Below are positions 8,425 through 16,302 of a DNA stretch of 64,000 nucleotides, one piece after another. The translations under genes and the position numbers were made by a program. The DNA is from Halobacteriales archaeon QH_7_66_36 (lineage in GTDB: Archaea > Halobacteriota > Halobacteria > Halobacteriales > Haloarculaceae), in assembly GCA_003021175.1 (NCBI GenBank), contig PXQV01000015.1, forward strand, positions 1 to 64,000, given 5' to 3'. Position 1 is the first letter of the stretch. Every line of letters begins with the position of its first letter. The notes beneath the pieces are model-generated. The model saw nothing but the letters and a program-made list of their open reading frames with translations. It was not told the DNA's origin and searched no databases.

Positions 8425-10293
8425 TTACTCCTGCCGATACCAGCCGGGGAAGTTCCACCCGCTGAAGAAGTTCTCCTCGGGACCGGCGATGTCCGACGAG
8501 TACCCCGGCGTGTCGGTGTCGAGCGCGAGCATGCCCAGCGGCTGTGCCTCCGAAATCTCCACGAAGATCTCGGAGAAGATCGACTGCAGCTCCTCCTCGC
8601 TGGTCGTCTCGTTGGCCTGCTGGAACAGCTCCGGCGCGTTCCACTCCGGCACGTAGCCGTAGGGATTGTAGAACGACTCCTCGACGGTGAAGAAGACGCT
8701 GTTCGTGAGCGGGTTGAGCGGGTAGGTGTTGAGTCCGAGCACCATGCTCATGTCCCATCCGTTCTGACTGGTGACCTCACGCGGTCCCGCGTTGTACGCG
8801 CCGTTGCTCCACTCGTACTCGTCCGGGTTCTCCGGCACCTCCTGCTTCCAGTACGTCTCGGCGAACTCCGAGCCTTGGATGGCGTTGACGTTCACCTCGA
8901 TGCCGGCGTTCGTCGAGAACTCCTGTGCGATGAACTCCGTCGCCTGCTTCTCCGTGTTCTGACCGGCGCTGTGGTAGATCTCGAGCGTGACGCCGTCGCC
9001 GCTCGGATTCACCAGCCGGTCGCCGTCGTAGCTGTAATCGTACTCGCTGGCGTCGATGGCCTCTTTGATCCGGCTCTGGGTCGCCTCCTTTCCGTACAGG
9101 TCGCCGACGCCGAACGTCCGAATCTGGGAGGCGTCGTCCGGATACCACTTCGACCACTCCGGCTGCCACGTGAACTCGGGCGTCGCGAGGCCACGGTAGA
9201 CACCGCGGACGAGTCGCTCCTTGTCGACCGCACACGCGAGGCCCTGCCGGAACGTCCGGCTACGGAACAGGTTGCCCGGGCCGGCGTTCCAGCCGTTGTC
9301 ACGCATGTTGTACGAGTTGACGACGTTGTACGGCTGGGGCTGCTTGTACACCGTGACGTCGTTGAGGTTGTCGAACTCGTCGTACCGGGCCGGCGGGACG
9401 GCTGCCACGTCTGTCTCGCCGGTCTTGAGCTGTGCGAGCCGGGAGGACTGCTCCTGCACGACTTCGGACTCGATGGTCTCGAAGTACGGCGCGTTGCCGA
9501 ACAGCTGCGGCATGTCCTCGGCACCGGAAAGATAGTAGTCGTCGTTCCGGCTGAACACCAGCTTGTTGCCACGCTCCCACGTGTCGAGCGTGTACGCACC
9601 GAGATTTCCGGTGAACTGTAGCTCGTTGAGTTCGGTGTCCTGCCGCAGCCCTTCGGTGTCCTGCTCCTCGACGTACGGCTGCACCAGATCCTTCGGGATC
9701 GCGTACAGCAGCGGGTCGTACGTCTCCGGATAGAACGGATCGGCGCTGGGGAGTTCGATCTGGAACTCCAGTTCGCCGGTCTGCTCGACGTTGACGTCGG
9801 AGCCCCATGAGTCCGTGTTGGCGCTGGCCGCCCAGTCGGACTTGTGAATCTCGTTGATCAGGTAGGTGTAGTCCTCCGCCGTCACCTGTCCGTACGGGTC
9901 GCTGAACTGGAGGTTGTCACGGAGCGAGTACACCCACACCTGCGAATCGTCCGTCGTGAACTCTCCGGCCGTCTGCGGAAGCACTTCCGTTCCGGGTGTG
10001 AACGCGTAGGTGTAGTCCAAGGCGTAGCTGATGAGATCGCCAGCACCATCCTCGGTGTTGTAGATTGGATTCAGCGTCTGGATCGGCGAGGAGACGGTGC
10101 GACTGTACGTCCCACCGACCTCGGGCAGTTCGTCGCGCGGCGTCGAAGAGTCCGTCGACGTCGCGGTTTCGTTTCCGCCACCGGAACACCCCGCGAGGGC
10201 CGCCGCCCCACCGACGCCGAGTGCTTCGAGCCACCGGCGACGGCTAATCCTTCGACTGTTTGCCCCCTCTGAGTGGAATCTACTGCCATCCAT
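8425..10293 (-). CDS. Peptide/nickel-type ABC transporter substrate-binding protein (SBP family 5)
   Basis: Exported binding protein of 622 residues that supplies the permease genes following it. The N-terminus has a Tat motif (SRRISRRRWLEALG) and a lipobox ending in LAGC, so it is a Tat-exported lipoprotein anchored outside the cell. The family-5 order is canonical: N-terminal domain (VGGTYSRTVSSPIQTLNP), the middle lobe with NDDYY, then the FRSRTFRQGLACAVDKERLVRGV segment and a C-terminal domain. The ATG at 10293 is preferred to an upstream TTG. An AT-rich region at 10305-10390 holds its promoter. The transported peptide or other solute cannot be read from sequence. Confidence 0.9.
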   Translation of the reverse strand: MDGSRFHSEGANSRRISRRRWLEALGVGGAAALAGCSGGGNETATSTDSSTPRDELPEVGGTYSRTVSSPIQTLNPIYNTEDGAGDLISYALDYTYAFTPGTEVLPQTAGEFTTDDSQVWVYSLRDNLQFSDPYGQVTAEDYTYLINEIHKSDWAASANTDSWGSDVNVEQTGELEFQIELPSADPFYPETYDPLLYAIPKDLVQPYVEEQDTEGLRQDTELNELQFTGNLGAYTLDTWERGNKLVFSRNDDYYLSGAEDMPQLFGNAPYFETIESEVVQEQSSRLAQLKTGETDVAAVPPARYDEFDNLNDVTVYKQPQPYNVVNSYNMRDNGWNAGPGNLFRSRTFRQGLACAVDKERLVRGVYRGLATPEFTWQPEWSKWYPDDASQIRTFGVGDLYGKEATQSRIKEAIDASEYDYSYDGDRLVNPSGDGVTLEIYHSAGQNTEKQATEFIAQEFSTNAGIEVNVNAIQGSEFAETYWKQEVPENPDEYEWSNGAYNAGPREVTSQNGWDMSMVLGLNTYPLNPLTNSVFFTVEESFYNPYGYVPEWNAPELFQQANETTSEEELQSIFSEIFVEISEAQPLGMLALDTDTPGYSSDIAGPEENFFSGWNFPGWYRQE

Positions 10294-10465
10294 GGGATCT
10301 GTTCGCAAAATATGCGCGTCACGCTAATAATCTGACGATAGATCACAGATTTTTATGTACGCTTATCGGCGGTGTTTATATAGCATTTTTAAATTGTGCC
10401 GGCGGTCCCCCGCGCGAACGGGTAGCTTCGGTCAGTACGTGCTCGGTTCCTCGTCGGGACGCGGA

Positions 10466-10473
10466 GTTTAAAC
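10466..10473 (+). promoter_or_regulatory. TATA box of nmd3-taw2
   Basis: GTTTAAAC lies 28 bases before the ATG at 10498, the spacing expected for a leaderless archaeal transcript. Confidence 0.65.
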
Positions 10474-10497
10474 GCGAGAACGCACCATACCACGGCA

Positions 10498-11607
10498 ATG
10501 AGCGAATCACGGCAGTTCTGTCCCCGGTGTGGTGACCCGGTCGAGCGCCCCCCGGACGCCGATCTCCCGGGGAGTCACGACCCCGACGCCGGGCTCTGTG
10601 ACGACTGCTACTTCGACGACTTCGAGCTGGTCGACGCGCCCGACCGCATCGAGGTGGGCGTCTGCTCGCAGTGTGGCGCGGTAAAGCGCGGCAACCGCTG
10701 GGTCGACGTGGACGCCGACGACTACACCGACGTGGCCGTCGACGAACTGGTCGAGGCGTTGGGCGTCCACGTCGACGCCCGCGAGGTGACGTGGGGCGTC
10801 GAACCCGAGCAGGTGGACGAGAACACGATCCGGATGCACGCGACGTTCTCGGGGTTCATCCGCGCCACCCCGCTTCAAGAGGAGGTGACGGTGCCCGTCT
10901 ACATCGCCCGAGGCACCTGCGACCGGTGTGGCCGCATCGCGGGGGACTACTGGAACGCCTTGGTGCAGGTCCGAGGGACGAACCGGACGCCGACGGCCGA
11001 GGAGATGGACCGGGCCGAGGAGATCGCCCGCGACTACATCGCCGACCGAGAGGCGAAGGGGGACCGCAACGCCTTCATCACGAGCGCCGCCCGCGACGAG
11101 AACGGCCTGAACATGAAGATCAGCGCCAACCAGATGGGCGAGGCCATCGCCGGGCGGATCGTCCGCGAACTCGGCGGCGACGCCTCCGCCGCGGAGACGC
11201 TGGCGACGGAGGACAGCGACGGCAACGAACTGTACCGTGTCACGTTCGTCGCCCGCCTCCCGGAGTTCACGCCCGGTGACGTGGTCGACCTCGACGACGG
11301 CGACGGACCGGTGCTCGTCACGAGCGCGCACGGGAACCTGAAGGGTATCCGCCTCGAAACGGGCGAGCGGTACGAGGCGAGCCACGAGGAGGGGATCGCG
11401 CCCGACGGGCGACGGCTCGCCGGCCACGGCGACGCGGAGCGGACGACCGTCGTCACCGTCGAGGACGAACACGCCGTGCAGGTGCTCGACCCGGAGACGT
11501 TCGAGCCGAAGACGATACCGCGCCCCGACTACATGGACGCCGACGCCGACGAGGTGCCGGTGCTCCGGTCGCGGGCCGGTCTCCACGTGGTGCCCGAGGA
11601 TGTCTGA
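10498..11607 (+). CDS. NMD3-family ribosome-associated protein
   Basis: Homologue of eukaryotic NMD3, the 60S subunit export adaptor; archaea have the N-terminal and central domains only. The 369-residue protein has the NMD3-type zinc-binding pairs: FCPRCGDPV near residue 6, LCDDCYF near 36, CSQCGAV near 59 and CDRCGRI near 140. In archaea the role is presumed to be in large-subunit assembly or quality control. It overlaps the taw2 start by 8 bases, so the two are probably co-translated. Confidence 0.9.
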   Translation: MSESRQFCPRCGDPVERPPDADLPGSHDPDAGLCDDCYFDDFELVDAPDRIEVGVCSQCGAVKRGNRWVDVDADDYTDVAVDELVEALGVHVDAREVTWGVEPEQVDENTIRMHATFSGFIRATPLQEEVTVPVYIARGTCDRCGRIAGDYWNALVQVRGTNRTPTAEEMDRAEEIARDYIADREAKGDRNAFITSAARDENGLNMKISANQMGEAIAGRIVRELGGDASAAETLATEDSDGNELYRVTFVARLPEFTPGDVVDLDDGDGPVLVTSAHGNLKGIRLETGERYEASHEEGIAPDGRRLAGHGDAERTTVVTVEDEHAVQVLDPETFEPKTIPRPDYMDADADEVPVLRSRAGLHVVPEDV

Positions 11608-12607
11608 CCTCGCGGTCGTCGTCGAGCGGGCGCGGGCCGAGACCGCGACCGACGCGCTCGCGGCCGAGGGGGTGTACGACGACACCCGGTCGATCCAGCC
11701 ACACGGCGAAGGCGTCGCGATTCCCGTCACCGAACCGCCGACGGAGACGGCCGTGCTCGACGTGGTCGAGACGCACCTCCCAACCCGAACGCGCGGCCTC
11801 CGCGACCTGCTCTCCGCCCGCGGCTGGAGCGAGTCGGAACTCTCTCGCGCCCCGTCGTCGTGGGCGTGTCTCGGCTCCTGCGTGCTGGTCGACGCACCCC
11901 CGGAACCGTTTCCGGACCCCGACGCCGTCGGCGCGGCGCTGCTCGAACTCCACGGCGAGGCCGACACCGTGCTGCTGTCTCACGGCGTCTCCGGCCGGCA
12001 CCGCGAACCCGATGTGGAGGTGCTCGCCGGCGTCGGCGACACGGAGGTGATCCACACTGAACACGGCACGCGCTACGCGATGGACCTCGCGGAGACAATG
12101 TTTTCGCCCGGTAACAAGGCAGAACGCGCGCACATGGGCGATGTCGTCTCCGACGGCGAACGCGTCTTCGACATGTTCGCCGGCGTCGGCTACTTCACGC
12201 TCCCGATGGCCCGGGCCGGTGCCGAGGTGACCGCCGCGGAGATCAATCCGACGGCGTACCGGTATCTCGCCGAGAACGCCGTCCTGAACGGCGTCGAAGA
12301 GCGGGTGTCCGCGTTCCGCGCCGACTGCCGGGCGGTCGACGCGAGCGCCGACCGGGTCGTGATGGGCTACTACGACGCGCCCGAGTATCTCGACGCGGCG
12401 CTGTCTGCCCTCGATTCGGACGGCGTCGTCCACCTCCACGCCGCGGTGCCCGAGGCAGAACTGTGGGATCGACCGCTCGACCGGCTCGCCGCCGTCGCGG
12501 CCGACCACGCTGTCGACGTGCTCGACCGGCGAATCGTCAAGAGCCACGCGCCGGGGATCGCCCACGTCGTCGTCGACGCCCGGATCGATTCGCCCCCGGC
12601 TATATAA
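11600..12607 (+). CDS. taw2: tRNA(Phe) wyosine-pathway aminocarboxypropyltransferase Taw2 (TYW2-like)
   Basis: Class I Rossmann enzyme of the Trm5/TYW2 family, 335 residues. The SAM site FAGVGYFTLPMA is near residue 192 and acidic post-I AAEINP near 212. Where the methyltransferase Trm5 has an Asn-Pro-Pro motif, this protein has MGYYDAPEYL near 255, which fits TYW2/Taw2, the enzyme that moves the aminocarboxypropyl group of SAM onto C7 of 4-demethylwyosine at G37 of tRNA-Phe. A tRNA-Phe(GAA) gene lies at 47681. Its stop codon lies inside the TATA box of the next gene. Confidence 0.85.
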   Translation: MSDLAVVVERARAETATDALAAEGVYDDTRSIQPHGEGVAIPVTEPPTETAVLDVVETHLPTRTRGLRDLLSARGWSESELSRAPSSWACLGSCVLVDAPPEPFPDPDAVGAALLELHGEADTVLLSHGVSGRHREPDVEVLAGVGDTEVIHTEHGTRYAMDLAETMFSPGNKAERAHMGDVVSDGERVFDMFAGVGYFTLPMARAGAEVTAAEINPTAYRYLAENAVLNGVEERVSAFRADCRAVDASADRVVMGYYDAPEYLDAALSALDSDGVVHLHAAVPEAELWDRPLDRLAAVAADHAVDVLDRRIVKSHAPGIAHVVVDARIDSPPAI

Positions 12608-12608
12608 C
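12601..12608 (+). promoter_or_regulatory. TATA box of the amidohydrolase gene, inside the taw2 stop
   Basis: TATATAAC includes the taw2 TAA (12605-12607) and lies 26 bases before the ATG at 12631. It rules out longer upstream starts for the amidohydrolase, which would precede transcription. Confidence 0.75.
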
Positions 12609-12630
12609 ACCCCGGCGCACAGTCGGGGAT

Positions 12631-13827
12631 ATGTACGTCGACTGCGGCACGCTGTTCAGCGGCCACGAGGTCATCGAAGGCGGCCGGTTCGTCGTCGAGG
12701 ACGGTCGCGTCACGGCCGTCGGGGACCGCGAGGAGATCGACCCGGACGGAGACCAGATCGACCTGTCGGACGAGGTGGTGACGCCGGGGTTCGTCGACGC
12801 GCATCTCCACCTGAAGGGAGCGCGGTCGATGGACCCGATGCAGTGGATCGCCGGCACGACGGCCGAGGACGCGGCCCGCGCCGTCGCGGACGCGGAGACC
12901 CTGCTCGACGCCGGGTTCACGACCGTCCGTGACGTGGGGAGCGACGTGGCTATCGGCGTCCGAAACGCCATCGACGCCGGCGAGATCGACGGTCCACGCG
13001 TGTTCACCTCCGGGCTCTCCGTCTCACAGACCGGCGGCCACGGCGACCTCCACATGCTGCCGCTGGAGTGGGTGGAAGACGGCGCCGGCATCTCCACGCT
13101 CGTCGACGGGACCGACGAGTGTCGCCGCGTCGCCCGCGAGCGCCACCGCGACGGCGCGGACCTGCTGAAGATCATGACGACCGGCGGCGTCCTCTCGGAG
13201 AAGGACTCGCCGCGTGAGGCGCAGTTCACCGACGAGGAGGTGACGGCGCTCGTGGAGGAGGCCCACCGCGTCGGGATGCCCGTCGCCAGCCACGCGCAGG
13301 GCGCGCCGGGGATCAAGCGGGCGCTGGAGAACGGCGTCGACACCATCGAACACGGCTTCCACATCGACGAGGCGTGTCTCGACCTGTTTGCCGAGACCGG
13401 CGCGACGTTCGTGCCGACGCTCGCCATCATGCACCGGATCGTGACACGCGGCGAGGAGCACGGGGTCCCCGACCACGGCCTCCGCAAGGCCCGGAACGCG
13501 CGGGAGGCTCACTTCGAGGCCGTCGAGCGCGCGAAAGATGCTGGCGTCCCCATCGCGACCGGGACGGACTTCATCGGGCCGGAGCTGGTGGCACACGGCG
13601 AGAACGCGCTCGAGCTCGAACTGCTCGTCGAGGAGGTCGGCTTCACACCAACGGAGGCAGTCGCCGCGGCGACGAGCGTCGCGGGCCGCACGGTTCCGGA
13701 CGACGTGGGCGGCCTCGCGGCCGGCAACTACGCCGACTTCCTCACGCTCGGCGGCGACCCCCGCGACGACATCGGCAACGTCCGCGACGTGACGGCCGTC
13801 TACAAGGGCGGCGAGGAGGTCCGGTAG
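12631..13827 (+). CDS. Imidazolonepropionase-like metal-dependent amidohydrolase
   Basis: Amidohydrolase-superfamily enzyme of 398 residues. Visible metal ligands are the HxH of VDAHLHLKG (residues 58 and 60), a Lys in DLLKIMTTGG (near 175) that may be carboxylated, His in PVASHAQG (near 215), His in TIEHGFH (near 237) and Asp in TGTDF (near 312). This pattern fits the imidazolonepropionase/prolidase-like branch that hydrolyses cyclic amides or dipeptides. The start is set by the TATA box at 12601; a longer in-frame extension upstream is rejected. It stands alone between taw2 and mdh, so the substrate is unknown. Confidence 0.87.
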   Translation: MYVDCGTLFSGHEVIEGGRFVVEDGRVTAVGDREEIDPDGDQIDLSDEVVTPGFVDAHLHLKGARSMDPMQWIAGTTAEDAARAVADAETLLDAGFTTVRDVGSDVAIGVRNAIDAGEIDGPRVFTSGLSVSQTGGHGDLHMLPLEWVEDGAGISTLVDGTDECRRVARERHRDGADLLKIMTTGGVLSEKDSPREAQFTDEEVTALVEEAHRVGMPVASHAQGAPGIKRALENGVDTIEHGFHIDEACLDLFAETGATFVPTLAIMHRIVTRGEEHGVPDHGLRKARNAREAHFEAVERAKDAGVPIATGTDFIGPELVAHGENALELELLVEEVGFTPTEAVAAATSVAGRTVPDDVGGLAAGNYADFLTLGGDPRDDIGNVRDVTAVYKGGEEVR

Positions 13828-13887
13828 CAGGCGCGACTCGCAGTTTCGAAGCGTTTAATCTGCAACCCGCTAACCTCGTACACGACT

Positions 13888-14802
13888 ATGGCTAAGGTTA
13901 GCATTATCGGGGCGGCCGGCACCGTCGGCGCCGCCGCGGGGTACAACATCGCGCTCCGCGAGGTGGCTGACGAGCTAGTGTTCGTCGACATCCCCGACAT
14001 GGAGGAGACGACGGTCGGACAGGCCGCCGACACGAACCACGGTATCGCCTACGACTCTAATACTACCGTCCGGCAGGGCGGCTACGAGGCCACCGCCGGG
14101 TCGGACGTGGTCGTCATCACCGCCGGCATCCCGCGCAAGGAAGGCCAGAGCCGGACCGATCTGGCGGGCGACAACGCCCCCATTATGGAGGACATCGGCT
14201 CGTCGCTGGCCGAACACAACGACGACTTCGTCTCCATCACCACCTCCAACCCGGTCGACCTCCTGAACCGGCATCTGTACGAGACGGGTGACCGCGACCG
14301 CCACGAGGTGATCGGCTTCGGCGGCCGCCTCGATTCCGCGCGGTTCCGCTACGTCCTCGCCGACCGGTTCGACGCGCCCGTCAAGAACGTCGACGCGACC
14401 ATCCTCGGCGAACACGGCGACGCGCAGGTGCCCGCCTTCTCCAAGGTGCGCGTCGACGGCCACGACCCCGACTTCTCCGACAACGAGAAGGAGGAGATAC
14501 TGGGCGACCTACAGGAGTCGGCGATGGACGTCATCTCGCGGAAGGGCGCGACCGAGTGGGGACCGGCGACCGGCGTCGGCCACATGGTCGAGGCCGTCCT
14601 CCGCGACACGGGCGAGGTGTTGCCCGGCTCGCTGGTGCTCGACGGCGAGTACGGCTACGAGGACACCGCCTTCGGCGTCCCGGTCGAGCTCGGGTCCGAC
14701 GGCATCGAGGAGGTCGTCGAGTGGGACCTCTCCGCCTACGAGCGGGAACTGATGGACGAGGCGGCGGCGAAGCTCTCCGAGCAGTACGAGGAGATAGCGT
14801 AG
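13888..14802 (+). CDS. mdh: Malate dehydrogenase
   Basis: NAD(P)-dependent malate dehydrogenase of the LDH-like archaeal type, 304 residues, for oxaloacetate/malate interconversion in the citric acid cycle. The dinucleotide-binding loop [15 protein letters not shown] is at residues 8-22, FVDIP (near 34) ends the second strand, and the catalytic His lies in [13 protein letters not shown] (near 174). [10 protein letters not shown] motif near 115 holds substrate-binding residues. A TTTAAT box about 33 bases upstream serves as promoter. The sequence is very close to known halophilic MalDH in pattern. Confidence 0.96.
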   Translation: MAKVSIIGAAGTVGAAAGYNIALREVADELVFVDIPDMEETTVGQAADTNHGIAYDSNTTVRQGGYEATAGSDVVVITAGIPRKEGQSRTDLAGDNAPIMEDIGSSLAEHNDDFVSITTSNPVDLLNRHLYETGDRDRHEVIGFGGRLDSARFRYVLADRFDAPVKNVDATILGEHGDAQVPAFSKVRVDGHDPDFSDNEKEEILGDLQESAMDVISRKGATEWGPATGVGHMVEAVLRDTGEVLPGSLVLDGEYGYEDTAFGVPVELGSDGIEEVVEWDLSAYERELMDEAAAKLSEQYEEIA

Positions 14803-14993
14803 CTTCCTTTCGACGGTCGCGCTCGTCGCACGACGACGATACTGGTATCGGCGTTACGACTCTTGGGAGGTATCATAGGCCGCTTCGTGCCTTTCTATAG
14901 CTTTCTGATGAAGCAACTGGTAGACAGAAGTACGGACTGAGTGTCACCTCTCTCGTCGAAAAAGAATAGAGGTTTCGAGCTACTACACGAAGT

Positions 14994-15194
14994 ATGGTAG
15001 TATCAACGACATCAGTGTGGGATGAATTAGGAGAGAGCCGTGTTATTGAGTACGAAGATGCGACCGTGTATGGCGACTTCGAACAAGACCAAGTGCTACA
15101 TCAAGGCACTATTCGAGTTCTGCCAAACAGTTGGGTTGCACTCCCAACCGGTCGGCTTCTCTCTCCAGAAGCAGTCCACCACATCGATCCGTAG
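14994..15194 (+). CDS. Small haloarchaeal protein of unknown function
   Basis: 66 residues, acidic N-terminal half and a hydrophobic beta-rich C-terminal half (VLHQGTIRVLPNSWVALP). No known domain is recognised, but the composition is protein-like and codon use fits halophile genes. An AT-rich box (AAAAAGAATAGAG) lies about 30 bases upstream. It stands alone between mdh and an IS-like scar. Likely real, function unknown. Confidence 0.55.
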   Translation: MVVSTTSVWDELGESRVIEYEDATVYGDFEQDQVLHQGTIRVLPNSWVALPTGRLLSPEAVHHIDP

Positions 15195-15240
15195 CCCCTC
15201 TGTGCTGACCGTACACGACTGGTTTACGGAAGTTCGAGGA

Positions 15241-15828
15241 GAAAGCCCCGCCGTTCACGGCGGAGATAAATCCGACAACTCCGCCACAACCGCCGGAATT
15301 AAGCCCCCTGACAGCGCATATTATGGTACGCACGACGAGCAAAAACTGGCGGTTGGATTGGGGTCCGCCCGGACGACGAAGGCTACCACACCGTTCCCGA
15401 GAGGGCGTCACCGAGGCCGTGGCGACACGGCAGGCAAAACGCGACCCTCGCTTGTTTGTGCCTGCCCACCGTGGTCGTTCGAAAGACGCACAGCGTCTTT
15501 CGTGATGACGAGAGACCGTTGGTCTCTCGAACCACACGAAGGGCAGGCAGGCCGATGGCACGGCCCGTGCCCGGACGCTCCGAAAGGGGCGACTGGGGGC
15601 ATTTCCGCCGTCTCTCTGAGACGAATGGGATGCACGGTGCAAGCGGATACCGCGTCCGAATGGACGCGCAACACGCCACACCCCTCGCGGGGCCGACGTA
15701 TCGCGCACGAACCCGGTATTGCCTCGCCGGACCCCATCCGGCAAGCGAGACGTTGCCGGCGGGGACGCGGGACCGGCCCGCTGTCCCGCGCTAGAATCCT
15801 CGCCCCTTCAGGGCGCGGAGGATGTCAA
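15241..15828 (+). mobile_element. IS200/IS605-like remnant or MITE without transposase
   Basis: The left side has a hairpin CCGCCG-TTCA-CGGCGG (15248-15263) preceded by GAAAGCC; the right side has a hairpin CGCCC-CTTCA-GGGCG (15801-15815) followed by GGAGGATGTCA, identical to the right end at 116-126. Between them no tnpA or tnpB frame is visible, but further perfect hairpins occur: CGAAAGACGC with its complement (15479-15501) and CGAGAGACC with its complement (15509-15530). This looks like a degenerate or non-autonomous element. Its exact left boundary is not certain, and no target-site duplication could be defined. Confidence 0.45.
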
Positions 15829-15847
15829 GGACCGTTGTACGAACTCT

Positions 15848-15967
15848 TCACTCCGCGAGCAACGACCGAGCCCGTTGCACGTAGCTGTTGACGTCCCAGC
15901 TGCGGGCATCGCTGATTCGATAGAGGAGTACACGCGCATCGGCGGGTGACAGGTGGTCGGTCCGGAC
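15848..15967 (-). pseudogene. 3' coding remnant downstream of the ferredoxin
   Basis: Immediately after the ferredoxin TGA, in the same frame, 39 sense codons follow to a TGA at 15848-15850. They read like the C-terminus of a real protein ([20 protein letters not shown]). No ATG, GTG or TTG is present to start it. It is probably the tail of a gene whose body was lost, or a C-terminal extension cut off from the ferredoxin by a stop. The IS-like end lies 20 bases away, so loss by element activity is likely. Confidence 0.4.
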
Positions 15968-16219
15968 TCAGACCACGCGCTCGCCGTCGTCGTACACCCG
16001 GATGGCGTCGACCGGGCAGCTCCGGGCGGCGAACTTCGCGTCCAGTTCCGCGCCGTCGGGCACCTCGCGAACGCGCACGTCCTCGCCCCACGCCGCGTCC
16101 GTCGCTTCCCCCTCCCGGAGCCCCGCCTTCCCGGCCGTCTCGTCCTCCTCGAAGGCGTCCCACTCCGCGACACACTGGAACATCCCGATACAGGTGTCTC
16201 GGTCGTACTCGACTCGCAT
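15968..16219 (-). CDS. Small ferredoxin, probably [3Fe-4S] type
   Basis: 83-residue acidic ferredoxin. The first cluster motif reads CIGMFQC (residues 10-16), where the middle Cys of C-x2-C-x2-C is Met, and the last Cys is in SCPVDAI near residue 69. With three Cys ligands it probably binds a [3Fe-4S] cluster, as in ferredoxins that serve cytochrome P450s. The ATG at 16219 is chosen because upstream residues are Arg-rich and non-conserved. It is divergent from hel308. Electron partner unknown. Confidence 0.82.
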   Translation of the reverse strand: MRVEYDRDTCIGMFQCVAEWDAFEEDETAGKAGLREGEATDAAWGEDVRVREVPDGAELDAKFAARSCPVDAIRVYDDGERVV

Positions 16220-16270
16220 ACGTGGCCGTCGTCGCGGGCGGGCAAAGTCCTGTTGGCGCGATGAGCGACG

Positions 16271-16278
16271 ATTTAAAT
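16271..16278 (+). promoter_or_regulatory. TATA box of hel308
   Basis: ATTTAAAT lies 28 bases before the ATG at 16303. It excludes the longer in-frame starts at 15946 and 16261 and places a leaderless start at 16303. Confidence 0.7.
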
Positions 16279-16302
16279 CCGAGGCGGCACGACTCACCCG
16301 TA

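Noticed and set aside
10507-11967. Long minus-strand frame opposite nmd3 and taw2
   Set aside because: Composition is typical of a reverse shadow; NMD3 and Taw2 motifs are clear on the other strand.
15300-15790. RNase P or SRP RNA in the structured non-coding region
   Set aside because: The conserved core motifs of archaeal RNase P RNA and the SRP RNA S-domain were not found; IS-like ends explain the hairpins better.
15946-16302. N-terminal extension of hel308
   Set aside because: Arg/Pro-rich sequence with no homology pattern; the TATA box at 16271 lies inside it.
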